The notes beneath the pieces were generated by a model. That model did not search any database, had not been told where the DNA came from, and was given only the letters and a program-made list of their open reading frames with translations. DNA of 64,000 nucleotides, taken from the NCBI GenBank assembly GCA_003049435.1, contig PYSQ01000093.1:1-64000 (forward strand), read 5' to 3'. Of this stretch, positions 1 through 10,996 are shown in pieces. Source of the DNA: Nakataea oryzae (lineage: Eukaryota > Ascomycota > Sordariomycetes > Magnaporthales > Magnaporthaceae). Made by a program: the position numbers and the translations under genes. Numbering within the stretch: the stretch's first letter is position 1; every line of letters begins with the position of its first letter.

Positions 1-3000
1 CCCTACCCCCGCGCAGTCGATCATTCGCTCCTCTGGGCTGTGAGCAAGAGCCAAGAACAGGCCATTGCCGACTTTGGCCGCCAGCGCACATCCATGCCCG
101 CCCCATCCAGCGCGCGTCCAGCCGGAGGGCGCATTGCCCTGGCCAGCGGGGAGAGAGGTGAGCCAGACCCACCGGCGTAAGGCTGCGACAGATTAGCAGC
201 AGAACCTGATTAGCCGACAGTAGAAAAACCTGCTGGGGCCCCACCTGGACGGCTGATTCATCCAGTCATTGGCGTAAAAAGACTGTGGCCTGCCCTCAAA
301 TCACCTTTCGACTCTCCTCGTCTCTCTTCCTCCCACAACCAATCATCCCGCAAAACGCCTTGGTCTCCATCCTCGACCAAATTCCATCAAATCACCATCC
401 GCGCTCGACTCGATCGAATTATTTCATTCGGGCGAATCCTCTCGTCGCATTTTGGTGCTCCGCCCACTGACGTTCGGCGCTTTTTTCGTTTTATTTTCCT
501 GGCCTCCCCGTTCGCGCGTATCGCTTAGCTTCCGGTGCTTTGGTCCTGTCGTGTTTATTTTATCTTTATCTTTTTCTTTTCCTGCTATACACCCACTTAG
601 CATTCACTCGTGCTCGACGCGACGGGGGTACAGGAGGAAAACCGCCACATCCCAACGAGTCCTGCCTGCCAGTCCAGTCCCGCCCCGAGACTGCACTGCA
701 CCCCAGGCTCCCCCGGCCGGGTTTGCGCCAGACTGTAGCTTGCTTGGCTGGTGACTTAGGGCGCCTGCAAGGAGCCACACAGCGACCGTTTGGCTTTTTT
801 TCCCCCCTCTGCTGGCCCATCCACCAGCCACTGGGCTCTTTACTGTCCACAGAGAGAGAGAGAGAGAGAGAGGGCTATACCTGCCTGCCTGTCTACCTAC
901 CTACTCAGAATTCTTCGTAGGTTTTGTTTGGGTAGCTTAGCGTGTCCTGGTTTGCGACCCAAGCCGGACACGGACCAGCCTGGGACACATCCCGAGCTCT
1001 TTTGGACCGAAAAGCAATCGACGCCGGCCAACTGGCCGTTGTCGCACGATCGCGCCTTGCTCCCCCAGAAAAGGTACGTGATCGCAAACCCGCTCCAAGC
1101 CCTCAGAGCCAACCACAACCCCTCCCCTCCCGCTGGCAGCTTGGGCACCCCCTGAGGACCCCCCCACACAACCCGCCAGCCAGCCAGCAGCGCTCGCTTC
1201 CGGGGCGGTCCAAGGCAGGAAAATTACTGGCAAATCAGCACCCGGCCCCAAGCTTCGGCTTCATCTCGAGCTGTTGAAACACTCCCCCATTCTGGAGGCC
1301 TATCACCATCTTCAGCATCACCTTCATCCCCATCATTGGCCATAAACCCGGTCAGGTGATTGTCCCTCCCTGCGGAGGACAATTACCTGTCATCGATTTC
1401 AGTTTCATGGGCCTGACGATATTCGCAGCCGGCAGCTAGAGAGACGAGCTCAAGAAGAGCCTCGGCCCCGTGTCGCGACAAGTTTGTTTGCCGGCCGAGA
1501 GACGGCCTTGCCAGCAGCCTGTCCCACCCTCTTGGCGCCCCTCGTCGGCACTCCGTCTGACTTGCGCTGGTGAGTAAAAGCAAAGTGCACGCCTCTGGAC
1601 GTGTCGCCCCCCCAAAGCTGCCTTGGTTGCCTCCCCCCCCTCTCCCCCTTCCTGCCCACCTGCAGCCGTCTTTGCCAGTGCGCTGCTCCCCGCCCATCGG
1701 TCCGCCCACCCCATTTGTGGCTAGACCCACACCACCGCGCGCTCCTCCCACCCTTTGCCTCCACCCCCCTCTCCAGGCAGCCCCAAATTAAGCAACGAGT
1801 CGCTGCCGAGTCGCTGCTCCAGCGAACCCTTCTCTGGCTCGCGGATGATGGCATGCGGCTTTCCTTATATCATCCTCCCTCCGGCAGATGCTCATTGCGG
1901 CCTCGCTCCGTTCTCGCGAAGTCAAGGACTCGTTTGTATGAAACCCGCCTCTCTCGCCGGAGCTCTGACCCTTGGCCGCCCTTCCGCAGCCGTTTACACC
2001 GCCGGTTCCCGACCCATCTCCACCCTCCACCACTAAGCCCGCCTCGGGCTGTCGCCTGTCTCTGCCTTGACAGCACGGTATGCTCGCATCCCCCGTACTC
2101 TACATCCCTGCCCAACACGCCCATCCCAGTTTCCTACCCACCACACCTAGTATGGCTTTGTTACCTTGCACTCCCGTGGCAATGCTCCTCCTGCCTAGGC
2201 CTCCACCGCCCATTGAGCTGGCGCTCTCCCTCCTTGGTGTGTCGGTCGCTGTACCTCCTGCCCACCCATCCACAACACTCCCTCCTTGCCTACTGAGGTC
2301 GCAGCTGTCACTGCTTGGACCCTGGCCTCCCCTGTCAAGACCCGGGGCCGAGTGGCTGTTTTGTGGCAGGCGTCACCGCACGGCGAAGGGGAGGCTTGAT
2401 GTTGGACGATCCCGTCCTCGCGCCTCGGTTCTACCCGACAGCCTGTTTGTGTACGTCATCTCGTAACAGGCTCCTCGGACATGCTGTGTCAATCGAGGCT
2501 GCTAGCAGGTGCCACAGCAAGGATTGTGGTGGTCTGACGGCTCTTTGCAGGCTCGAAGCTTGTGGCGGCCCGGCCTGCCCACCCTCGTCGTCCCTGTTGC
2601 TTTTTCCCCTTCTATTTTCTTCTGTTTTTCTCGCTTTTTACGTTTCGCTTCTTTTTCACCATCACTCCACATTGCTTTCTTTTCTTGTACACCCCCGAGT
2701 CGATGCCCTGCTATCTTTTTTTTCTTCCTTTTTTCTTTCTTTTTCTTTTTCTCTTTTTCGCTGCATTTTCTCCCCCTTCTGAGACCACTCGGCCGCCAGG
2801 CAGGGATACGAGCTGGCGCGGTTCCAACTTCCGAGTGGGCGTGTTGCTGAGCTGGTCGGCGATGTGGGACCCCCTGTGTCTGGAGCCCGCATGTCCCGTC
2901 ATGCATGCCAGCGCATCAAATGGTGGCCCAGGGTTCCAAGGCGCCAAATTCTTTCGCCCACCACCGCCCACCCCCTCTCCTCGCTTGCCACTTATATCTC

Positions 3001-3358
3001 GCACCACTTTCGGAGCTGACCACCCCTGGTTGGATAGATCTCGCAACGTAAAACCCGAAAGCCCCAAAGCACTGGCCGGCTGCTTGAACCATTGCCCACT
3101 GGCTCCTTTGGCCACTGAATATTCTCGCGCCGTCCCGCACGCACCCAGAACGGTACTCCGTGCCTGTTTGCGCCGACTCGCCACCCGTCTACCTCGCTGC
3201 GGGCCAGTCTGCATAGGTACCTCCCTACCTAGCCACAAGCCGCCGGCTCTTAACGTGGCTCTGCCGTTTTCCGCTTGCCCCATTGCAGCCCAGGGCCTAG
3301 CCACAGCCCCCTCCTTCGAAACAAACGCCTACATCAGCTCGCATATGCTGCAGCGCAG

Positions 3359-3363
3359 CCAAT
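3359..3363 (+). promoter_or_regulatory. CCAAT box upstream of hapB (distal)
   Basis: A CCAAT pentanucleotide lies about 430 bases before the HapB start codon, in an AGCCAATC context that fits the fungal CCAAT-binding complex. The product of the downstream gene is a subunit of that complex, so autoregulation is possible, as reported for hapB in Aspergillus. A five-base motif occurs often by chance, so function is inferred. Confidence 0.35.
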
Positions 3364-3666
3364 CGAAGCTCGCTTCGCCCACCCAGACAGCTGCCAGCGC
3401 ATCCACGCATACCCAGCAGATTGGGTGTGCACATCCCAACCGACGTCGCGGGTACCCAAGTGACGACAGCCCTGCCCAGCGCATGCCCGACTTGGTGTGA
3501 ACCCTTTGTGAGGCTTTGATCCTTTCAAAATCACGTCCGAACTCGCCCCATCCTCCCACAAGGTCCGGTCCTCCGTAGCCAAACGGCTCCAGCACCATCC
3601 CAGCTTTTGCTTGCTTTCAACTGTCCTCCCACGGGCCATCACAACCAACCTCTATTCTCGGCTCCA

Positions 3667-3671
3667 CCAAT
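3667..3671 (+). promoter_or_regulatory. CCAAT box upstream of hapB (proximal)
   Basis: A second CCAAT motif (ACCAATC context) lies about 120 bases before the HapB ATG. It could be a proximal binding site for the HapB/C/E complex or simply sit in the leader. Together with the distal copy it makes feedback control of hapB a reasonable hypothesis. Confidence 0.35.
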
Positions 3672-3790
3672 CTCGCCCCGGCAGCCGGTATACAAGATTC
3701 CCGCGCGCACAACGCGAACGGACCACACAGCAGCCGGCTTTACTGGTCACGGCTGTTGTTGGCGCAGCACCCTAATCACCAGCCCCCAGT

Positions 3791-4780
3791 ATGATGGAGT
3801 ACGCGCAATACCAGCAACCAACACAGAGCACACACTCCGCATATCAGACTTCGGCGGCGTCAAACAGCATCACCTCGCCGTCCCTCCAGCACACACACCA
3901 GGCCTCGCCGATCCTCTCGTCGCAAACAGCCCAGCAGTCGCAGCAGCCGGCGACCCAGCAGCAATCACAGTCGGCTAACGCGAGTCAAGCGCACAACATG
4001 TATCAATCACAATACGGCGTGCCTCAGCAGAGCATGCACTATGGCATGCCCCAGATCCAGGCCGCTGCACTTGCGGCCACAGCCGCGGCGTCAGGGTCGG
4101 GCTACCCGTACGGCGTGTCCCAGGACCCCAGCCTACCGCAAACATCGCCGCGGCTTGCCGGGGCAAACGCCAAGAAGGAGGCCAGGGCAGGCCCGCGATC
4201 GCCTCAGCAGCTGAACAACCTACCGCAGCGCCGCCTCAGCCAGGTTACGAGCCCTGGCGTCCCGAATACACAGGCCATGATGAACCACGGAGGCGCTCGC
4301 CCCGGCGTCGCGCCGCCCCCGATGCCTACACAACAGATGCACCCTCCGCCGCAGTCGCCCGAGATGCCGCCAGGCGCTGTTGAGGAGTCGCCACTCTATG
4401 TCAACGCGAAGCAGTTCCACCGCATCCTGAAGCGCAGGGTAGCGAGGCAGCGCCTGGAGGAAGCCCTGCGACTGACGTCGAAGGGTCGCAAGCCCTACCT
4501 GCACGAGTCCAGGCACAACCATGCCATGCGACGGCCCCGTGGTCCAGGAGGCCGCTTCCTGACGGCCGACGAGGTACTCGAAATCGAGAAGAAGAAAGAG
4601 ATGGGCGGCGACGCAACTGCCAAGACCGACGCCGACCCGACGCCAAGCAAGACAGAGACGGCAGGTGCGGGCACCAAGCGAAAATCCACCGCCTCGTCCA
4701 ACGCGGCTAACAAGCGAGCCAAGGTGGAGACGGAGAGTCCGGAGGAAGATGATGAGGAAGATGGCGAAGATGACAGATGA
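3791..4780 (+). CDS. hapB: CCAAT-binding factor subunit HapB (HAP2 / NF-YA)
   Basis: A single-exon 329-residue protein. It is the sequence-specific subunit of the heterotrimeric CCAAT-binding complex (HapB/HapC/HapE; NF-Y), a nuclear activator of many genes. The CBF-B/NF-YA core spans about residues 198-258. Its subunit-association helix begins at YVNAKQFHRILKRR, and the DNA-binding part contains the invariant HESRHNHAMRRPRGPGGRF signature. The N-terminal half is low complexity, rich in Gln, Ser, Ala and Pro, as expected for an activation region. The C-terminus has two basic clusters (KRKS and NKRAKVE, likely nuclear localisation) followed by an acidic tail ending EEDDEEDGEDDR. The start ATG at 3791 is followed directly by a second ATG. 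The gene is not part of a shared transcription unit; an A-rich 3' region follows. Confidence 0.96.
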   Translation: MMEYAQYQQPTQSTHSAYQTSAASNSITSPSLQHTHQASPILSSQTAQQSQQPATQQQSQSANASQAHNMYQSQYGVPQQSMHYGMPQIQAAALAATAAASGSGYPYGVSQDPSLPQTSPRLAGANAKKEARAGPRSPQQLNNLPQRRLSQVTSPGVPNTQAMMNHGGARPGVAPPPMPTQQMHPPPQSPEMPPGAVEESPLYVNAKQFHRILKRRVARQRLEEALRLTSKGRKPYLHESRHNHAMRRPRGPGGRFLTADEVLEIEKKKEMGGDATAKTDADPTPSKTETAGAGTKRKSTASSNAANKRAKVETESPEEDDEEDGEDDR

Positions 4781-6312
4781 TCGAAGAGTGCCACAGAAAT
4801 AAAAGAAAAAAAAGGAAACAAAACATGCCAACACTCAGCTCTCAAAGAACAAGAAAAAAAGAAACCAGCACAAAAACAAAACTTGACACTAAACAAGAGC
4901 CACAAAAAAAGACACCAAAACCGCACTACACCCGACGCCACTGGAAATACACTGCATACATCGCCTTATACCCCTCCGCTTTCTTTTGTTCGGATCACGA
5001 CGTTACGACTCAACAGAGAGCTCGGGCTAAGGGCCTCTGTGACCTGTTCTATCTCACCAACCATCCACATCCCTTGTTTTTAGTTGCGGCGAATCGGCGA
5101 GGAGTCCGGTGGTCTGAAGTTATATCTTAAACCCTACGAATACAATCCGCGGAGACCGGGCAACCCTTTGTTTGTCTCTTGCCACATCCTTTGTTCTTCC
5201 TCCTCCTCTCTTCTACTCCTCATTCTTCTATCTGTCTTGCTTTCTGTTTTTAAACACGATGCAGCTAGTCTTATTCATTTGTACTTCAGTCTCTGGAGCA
5301 AGAATCTAGGCAGGCTCGGTTTGACGCATGTTCTCGCGAGTGTCGGAAGCTGTAGTTGCAGACCAGTCTTTGGTTTGCGGTACATGTTGGTCCCCCTACT
5401 CATCTCGGTCGTTTCTTGGGCAAGCCTACTGTGTGTAGTACGCTCACCCTTCCCCACCTGGTGAACGGGAAGGCGGGTTCGATACTTTTATTTTTCCCTT
5501 TTATTTCTCTTTATGCTCCCGTCACTGATGACGGGCTCTTGAATAGCAAAATGTCAGATTGGGAGGTCTGGGCAAGGGTGGGAAAGGCGTATGGTAGCAC
5601 GGGGTTGCAAACAGGGGCTGGGAATCTCGACAGGGGCACCAGGGTCAGGTTGGTGGAGTGGAATTTTATGAAAGCTATATTCTCTGCCTGCTGTGTCTCC
5701 TCCATCCTTCCGTCTGTCTAGCGCGTCTATCCGTGTATTGTGGTCAGACTTGGTATTGCATCTACCAAGACAAACAAGCAAGTATCGACTTTTGCTCTCC
5801 ATGTTGGTCACGTTGATGCTCCTGCCTCGAACCTGGAGTCTCTCTGGGGAATTTGAAACAATCTTGGATGCTGTTGCTCTGCGCCTTCTGCCGACTTTGC
5901 GAACATGTGGTTGTCGAATCCAGATTTTTCTCCTTTTTTGTTACTGTCCAAGTGGTTAAACACTGGTCCGTGCACCAGCTGTAGAGCCCCCCACCAACCA
6001 GCCAAAACAAATGGGTCGCAACAAATGTGTCCGCCCCCACTGTTGGTCAGGGTTCGGCAGGCTGTCTTGGTCGGACCAAGTTGAGCAAAGATTCGAGCCA
6101 GCACCGAAAGCCAACCAACACGTTCCCGTTGCATGCGCGCCAACGCATCAGGAAGAGCGAAGAAGGAAAAGAAGAAGAAGAAGAACCACCCGGTCTAGAT
6201 TATCCATCACGAGTCTGCGAGACGTGCCTGGCGGCCTAAGCAAAGCCCTTCTTCGCCCGACGCTGCAACATCCAAGGACTGGTGGCAACCACCCCCGCCC
6301 GACCAGAGAAAG
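4781..6312. other. Intergenic region hapB-LSM2
   Basis: The first about 130 bases are very A-rich (with AATAAA-like stretches) and look like the hapB 3' untranslated region and poly(A) site. The remainder carries T/C-rich stretches and no open frame with a recognisable domain. The last few hundred bases must hold the LSM2 promoter, including a purine-rich GAAGAAGAAG-type tract near 6150-6185. Confidence 0.6.
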
Positions 6313-7057
6313 ATGCTTTTCTTCAGGTGCGACCCAGCGCTGGGGGCGTGTCGTGTCCCTCCCTCTCTCTCCGTCTCTGTCTCCATTTTCGCCTCGTGTC
6401 ATGCACGTGACCCCGGCCAAACGGGCGTCCCGGCTGGGGGGTTGGGCGATGGACATGGACACGCAGCCCTTCCCTTCCCTTCCTTCCCTTCCGGCTTCCC
6501 GAGACGCATGTGTGTATGCTGACCGACGAGCGGCGGTGGGGGGTTGGGGGGAGTCTGGCAGCTTCTTCAAGACGCTGATCGACGTCGAGATCACCGTCGA
6601 GCTCAAGAACAGCATCCAGATCCGCGGCACCCTCAAGAGCGTCGACCAGTACCTGAACCTGAAGCTGGACAACATCTCGGTCGTCGAGGACATCAAGTAC
6701 CCTCACCTGGTCAGTTCCCGCCTCCCGTCGTCTGCTACGCCGAGTGGACCTGGCTTTTCTTTTCTTTTTTTTTTGTTCTTTTCATTCCTGTTGTTACTCT
6801 GTATCACTGCCTACCTTCTTCCTCTTTCCTCTTCTCGTCGTCTTTATCACTTCTCTTATTAACATTATGTTGCTGCGTTCCTTGATGCTGCCTGTCCACC
6901 CGCCTAGAGCGCCGTCAAGAACGTCTTCATCCGCGGCAGCGTTGTCCGCTACATACACCTCCCGGGCTCCCACGTCGACGTCCCCCTCCTCGAAGATGCG
7001 ACCCGCAGAGAGGCGGAAGCCAACGCGGCAAACGCCGCGACCGCTGCCAAGCGTTGA
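6313..7057 (+). CDS. LSM2: U6 snRNA-associated Sm-like protein LSm2
   Basis: The spliced product has 103 residues. Exons are 6313-6326 (only 14 coding bases, M-L-F-F plus two bases), 6562-6709 and 6908-7057. The joined start reads MLFFSFFKTLIDVEITVEL, matching the family's conserved N-terminus. The Sm1 motif lies in the second exon (ELKNSIQIRGTLKSVDQYLN, then LKLDN). The Sm2 motif lies in the third (KNVFIRGSVVRYIHLPG). LSm2 is part of the nuclear LSm2-8 ring that binds the U6 snRNA 3' end and of the cytoplasmic LSm1-7 ring in mRNA decay. Splice phases agree at both junctions (AG|C gives Ser; CTG|AGC is phase 0) and the length is typical. The tiny first exon means the start is easily missed by automated prediction. 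Confidence 0.93.
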
Positions 7058-7685
7058 GGGAGATGCGCTTTGCTGGAGCCGGGACGAGAGAGCCATTGTC
7101 TTAGTAATGTCTGCCTATTCAGGGGCGCACTTTTCTACTCGCCTGCTTGGGTAGTTGGCTTTAAAAGACACATGCCACTCTCCACCTCTCTCCCTTCATC
7201 GCAAAAGCTACATCTGGTCTAGTGACCCCGTCTTTTAGCAGCCAGTCGACATCAACACAAGGCGACTGCGGAATCTTGTCTCGGAAAAAAAAACTAGGCC
7301 GCACAGGGGTCATGTCATCCAAAAGCCGCCACAACAGCACTTTAAACACCCAGACAGCTATTTAGGTACTCAACTATGGCGGCTAGGCTAGACCTCCTGA
7401 TGTTGGCAAGGTTTACGGACGGGGATATTTCAGTTTACGGAGCTATGCGTTTGGGGTCCTGACAGACGGATCAGGAGCTATCCTGACCGTCACGGCCAGG
7501 CATGGAGTTTGTTGCCTTTTCGTGTACCGCTGCTCTAGTGGCTGTGGATGCATATCTAGGGTTGCCTACCATATCTGTCAGACTTGGAATGGCAAAGTGG
7601 AGGGCTATGACAAAGCAATACAACGACTCTGCATCACTGCTCGGATGGATCATACGTCATTTATTAATCGTGCTCTTTGCGTCTC
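7058..7685. other. Intergenic region LSM2-PSO2 (convergent 3' ends)
   Basis: The LSM2 and PSO2 genes point towards each other here, so the stretch should hold both 3' untranslated regions and poly(A) sites. I see no gene or repeat. Confidence 0.6.
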
Positions 7686-10361
7686 CTACCAGACTACAGC
7701 ACCCCCGCGGCCGTCCTTGCCATCCCACAGCGGGGGAGAGCTGTCTTCAACAGCCTTGGTGTCTTTGCTTTGGCTCTCTCCGTCGTCTCCAGCGCACTTT
7801 GATATTCGACCTTTCCCCTCGGGTTCCTCGGGTCTCTGGAGGATCGTTGCAAGACCTCGTCGACGGCGTTCAGAGAGCCAGCGGTCGATCCAAGCCTTCA
7901 TCTTCTTGCGGCTGGCGTCACTGCCTACGTTGACGGTTGGCACAACTTTCTCAATCTGCAGGCTCATAAGGAAAAGAGCCAGCTCCCGGAAGGAGCTGTG
8001 CTCGCTGTATGGCACTCCAAAGCACATGGCCTCTTTGCTGCTCCCGCGCTGTGGCACCAGGTGCCTGGAAGTGTAGGAGGGCCTCCAGGCGTTGCCGTGC
8101 AGCAGTGATGCGGTCGTGACTGATGACGGCTGGGCGTTTGCGTTTGCCGCAGAGCCTGCGGGCCGGTAGTTCCAGCCTGAAGGCCTGAGGCCGATGATCC
8201 TGCCGAAGTGCGCCCGGTAGGTGGCGAGGTAGTCTGCAAGCGTCTCGGGCCGGATCTCGGAGAGCATCTGCATGTGCACCTGGGCCTCGGCTGGTTTGGA
8301 CGTCATGAGCGCCGTCAGCTCCGGGTCACCCAACTGGGCTATGACGCGGATCTTGGACGGCGACGCGAATATCTTGGTACGCAGCGCCTGCGCAATCGCC
8401 TTGCATATGCGCTCCTTGCCGATGCTATACGTCCCGCATACGACTAGCAGGCGCGTGTGGGGGCTCAGCGCAGTCAGGGGATTGGATGCACCGCCGTGGT
8501 CGGTGCCCGGATCGTGCTCCTGCTTGGGTGATGCCGTTTCGCCACCGTTCACAAAGAACCGGCTCAACGTCTCGGTGCTGGGTTTTCCCTCGCGCCGGCG
8601 TAGGATGTCGCTCCACACACGCTCGTCCTTCTCCCGCAGGCCACGGTTGAGTGCTACGCACAGCTCAGTGCATGAGCGAATCACGTCTTCCTGGGGCGGG
8701 AACGAATAGCGAGGGTTGAGGTAGGTCGTGTCGAGGTAGCACACGTCGATTCTCTGCGCCGTGATCCTGCCCGACGCGGCATCCATGACCCTGGGTCGGA
8801 GCAGGGCGTGCTCCGAGTGGGCCGGGCATGCTCGGAAGTCGCCGCAGTGCAGGATCCGGTGGACCCTTAACCTTTCCCCGGAGCTGCCTGAAATCGTCTT
8901 TTCAAACAAGAAAAGCGAGCTTCCAGGGCAGTGGTTTGCGTGAATCATGGTGACTGCCACGCCGCCCGTGTCCGGGACCACAAACCGCTCCTCGAATTCA
9001 AGCTCGACCACGTATTTGGCCGCGGTGCGCAGCTGAGACTTGACCAGACTCCCCGTGACCTTGCTGCAGTATATGGGGCCGTGGCGCCAGTTGGCAGTGA
9101 GCCCAATGTAGTGGTCGCTGTGGAAATGGCTAAGAAAGTAGGCCTTGCACCCATCCACAGCACCGTATCGGAACGCATCCACGCATATAGAGAGGCCCGG
9201 CATGATTTTGTAGAATGGGCAAGTTCTTTCATGGGCCTGCTTGCCCCGTGAGGCGTGCTCGGCACTCGCCGCCATAGCCCAGGCAGTATCCTCGACACGT
9301 CCTGACATGAGCTTCGAGAAGGCCGAGTTGTTGGCGGACGAGGAGTGACCCGGTCCAGCCAGGCTGATAGGGTTCGCCTGGCCAGGTCTGGCGACGGCAG
9401 CTCGGGTAGCCCGTTTGCTAGGTCGCGACGAATCAACGCTGTCGTCGTCCTTTACGGGCGGAGATGCCTCTTTGAATGACGTCCTAGTAGCTCGAGGTAA
9501 CGGTGTAGGGTTACCGTCTAAACAGCTGTTGACGTGAACTGTCGCCTGCTCCACCGTCGTGCCAGCCATGCTGGACGAACAAATAGGACAGAAGTTCTCG
9601 GACTCCTCCTCTGGCCTCATCAGGGGGTCAAAACGGGAGTCTGCACCAGTTGCTGCAGCCGCTTCTTCCGCTTCGATCCTGGCCTGCTCTTCCATGAACC
9701 TCCTCTCGCGATCCTCCCCCCCCAACTCATCGTCATCGTCGTATGTGGCATCTGTTTCTGGGAGAAGTCCAAGATCATTCGATTCCTGCTCTTTCTGGAT
9801 TAGACTGGGGCCTTGGTCGCAATTCGGCGAGGGAGGGGTGGGCGACACACTGTTTGCGTGGCCGGCATGCTGGGAAGCCGGCACAGCGGATGGCTTATCA
9901 GGCGGCGGGGCCCTGCCATCTGAGACAGGATGGTCGTCTTCGTCCTCGACATCCGAATCGTCGAGGAAAGGTCCTTTCCTGCGCGGCTTCGGGGCTGGAG
10001 GCGCCTTGGGGGTTTCGACCGTGCATGTGCTATCGTCTTCAATCGGGCGTGTTGCGGCGTTGCCATCGTCATGGCTGCTTAGTTTCCTCCTCTTGACTGG
10101 GTCTTCGACTTCGTTGTAGCGCGAGCTGTCTCCACCGCAGCTACCGCTCTCCTCAGCCTCGTTTACGACATGGGGCAACGACTGAGTGTCGCCGACGAAC
10201 AAGGTCTCCTCAGGCGCAGGCACCTTCTTAAAGAAGCTCAATATGCTTGCGTTTGGTGCCGACTTCTTCTTGGAAAGGGGAGCCGAGGGGGATTTGGACG
10301 ATATAGGCCTGGCTGCCGTCGACCGCGGTGTTTTTGACGATTTCGAAATGCCAGCAGCCAT
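7686..10361 (-). CDS. PSO2: DNA cross-link repair nuclease PSO2/SNM1
   Basis: An 891-residue metallo-beta-lactamase/beta-CASP nuclease. It removes interstrand cross-links in the nucleus by 5' exonuclease action. The first in-frame ATG is at 10361; the frame upstream of it starts only with non-ATG codons. In order: a PCNA-box-like NASILSFFKK (about 37-46); a long acidic, disordered linker; a UBZ4-type zinc finger with CPIC and a distal H/C pair (about 258-280); the beta-lactamase HxHxDH motif as HFHSDH (about 412-417); a second metal motif, HANHCPGS; HCGDFR; LDTTY; and the beta-CASP C-terminal VPYSEHSSF element. All expected metal ligands seem present. The neighbour SF3B1 is divergent across about 0.64 kb. 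Low-complexity acidic stretches are usual for fungal members. Confidence 0.95.
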   Translation of the reverse strand: MAAGISKSSKTPRSTAARPISSKSPSAPLSKKKSAPNASILSFFKKVPAPEETLFVGDTQSLPHVVNEAEESGSCGGDSSRYNEVEDPVKRRKLSSHDDGNAATRPIEDDSTCTVETPKAPPAPKPRRKGPFLDDSDVEDEDDHPVSDGRAPPPDKPSAVPASQHAGHANSVSPTPPSPNCDQGPSLIQKEQESNDLGLLPETDATYDDDDELGGEDRERRFMEEQARIEAEEAAAATGADSRFDPLMRPEEESENFCPICSSSMAGTTVEQATVHVNSCLDGNPTPLPRATRTSFKEASPPVKDDDSVDSSRPSKRATRAAVARPGQANPISLAGPGHSSSANNSAFSKLMSGRVEDTAWAMAASAEHASRGKQAHERTCPFYKIMPGLSICVDAFRYGAVDGCKAYFLSHFHSDHYIGLTANWRHGPIYCSKVTGSLVKSQLRTAAKYVVELEFEERFVVPDTGGVAVTMIHANHCPGSSLFLFEKTISGSSGERLRVHRILHCGDFRACPAHSEHALLRPRVMDAASGRITAQRIDVCYLDTTYLNPRYSFPPQEDVIRSCTELCVALNRGLREKDERVWSDILRRREGKPSTETLSRFFVNGGETASPKQEHDPGTDHGGASNPLTALSPHTRLLVVCGTYSIGKERICKAIAQALRTKIFASPSKIRVIAQLGDPELTALMTSKPAEAQVHMQMLSEIRPETLADYLATYRAHFGRIIGLRPSGWNYRPAGSAANANAQPSSVTTASLLHGNAWRPSYTSRHLVPQRGSSKEAMCFGVPYSEHSSFRELALFLMSLQIEKVVPTVNVGSDASRKKMKAWIDRWLSERRRRGLATILQRPEEPEGKGRISKCAGDDGESQSKDTKAVEDSSPPLWDGKDGRGGAVVW

Positions 10362-10996
10362 GCTGGACGTGGGCTCGCCTCGCTTTGGAGGGGTAGGGGG
10401 CTCGAGGGTGAAGGCGGGAAAGGGGTGATTGGGATGAGGAACCGCCCCCAACAGGTTGCCTGGGTCAGATCTACACGTGGGTTTGTGTTCGGAAGGGACG
10501 TAGGCAGTACAGAAATCATGGATGGAAGCAGATTGGACAGGTACAGGGGGTGGGACTCCCCGGGCAGTTGCGTTTTATTTTCTCTGGGGGTGTGTCTTCG
10601 TCGTCTCTGGAGGTGGGTGGCGAACGGACCAGCGCGAAGTGACGGCTGGAGACATTCACGCGGGGCTAGTCGCGGTGTCACGTGCCAAGGCCCATCTGGC
10701 AGCCGACGCCAAGCAAGCTGCTGGGATTTCTGGTGTCAGGGTGCAGCCAATGGCACGCGAGCTGACCGGGTGGATGCAGGCTGAAGCAGCAGGCTCCGCT
10801 CGCAGGAGGAGCCGCCCGAGCGTCTGCAGCCAAACACTGGGCGGACGAGGCGGCCCATTTGCCATCTCGACCGAGCAAGGCCAAAGAAAGAATTTCGCCC
10901 AAGGCGCTTCAATCCGCACACGCACGCGACCCCAGCCTTTGCACCTCGGCTCGCATCGCAGCCTTGATGTAGCCCAGAAGACCGGGGACCAGCAAG
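10362..10996. promoter_or_regulatory. Divergent promoter region PSO2 / SF3B1
   Basis: About 635 bases separate the start codons of two genes transcribed away from each other, so both promoters and 5' leaders must lie here. I cannot point to a specific factor site or TATA box with confidence. Confidence 0.55.

Larger units (their letters stand above)
1..3790. other. Non-coding leader upstream of hapB
   Basis: No convincing gene is visible. The + strand is strongly C/T-rich, with a GA microsatellite near 851-872 and a long T/C tract at about 2590-2775. Open frames here are low-complexity Pro/Ser/Arg-rich translations and show no recognisable domain. The region probably holds the promoter and 5' leader of the HapB gene that starts at 3791. 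A regulatory gene with a long leader is common in filamentous fungi, but how much of this stretch is transcribed cannot be told from sequence. The 3' end of an unseen gene to the left cannot be excluded. Confidence 0.6.

Noticed and set aside
1601..2296. A 231-codon open frame in the hapB leader
   Set aside because: Pro/Ser/Leu/Arg-rich translation of C/T-rich DNA, no domain and no splice or start context support.
2562..3500. A 312-codon open frame in the hapB leader
   Set aside because: Begins with a Phe/Leu run from a T-rich tract and shows no family resemblance; overlapping open frames exist in other phases.
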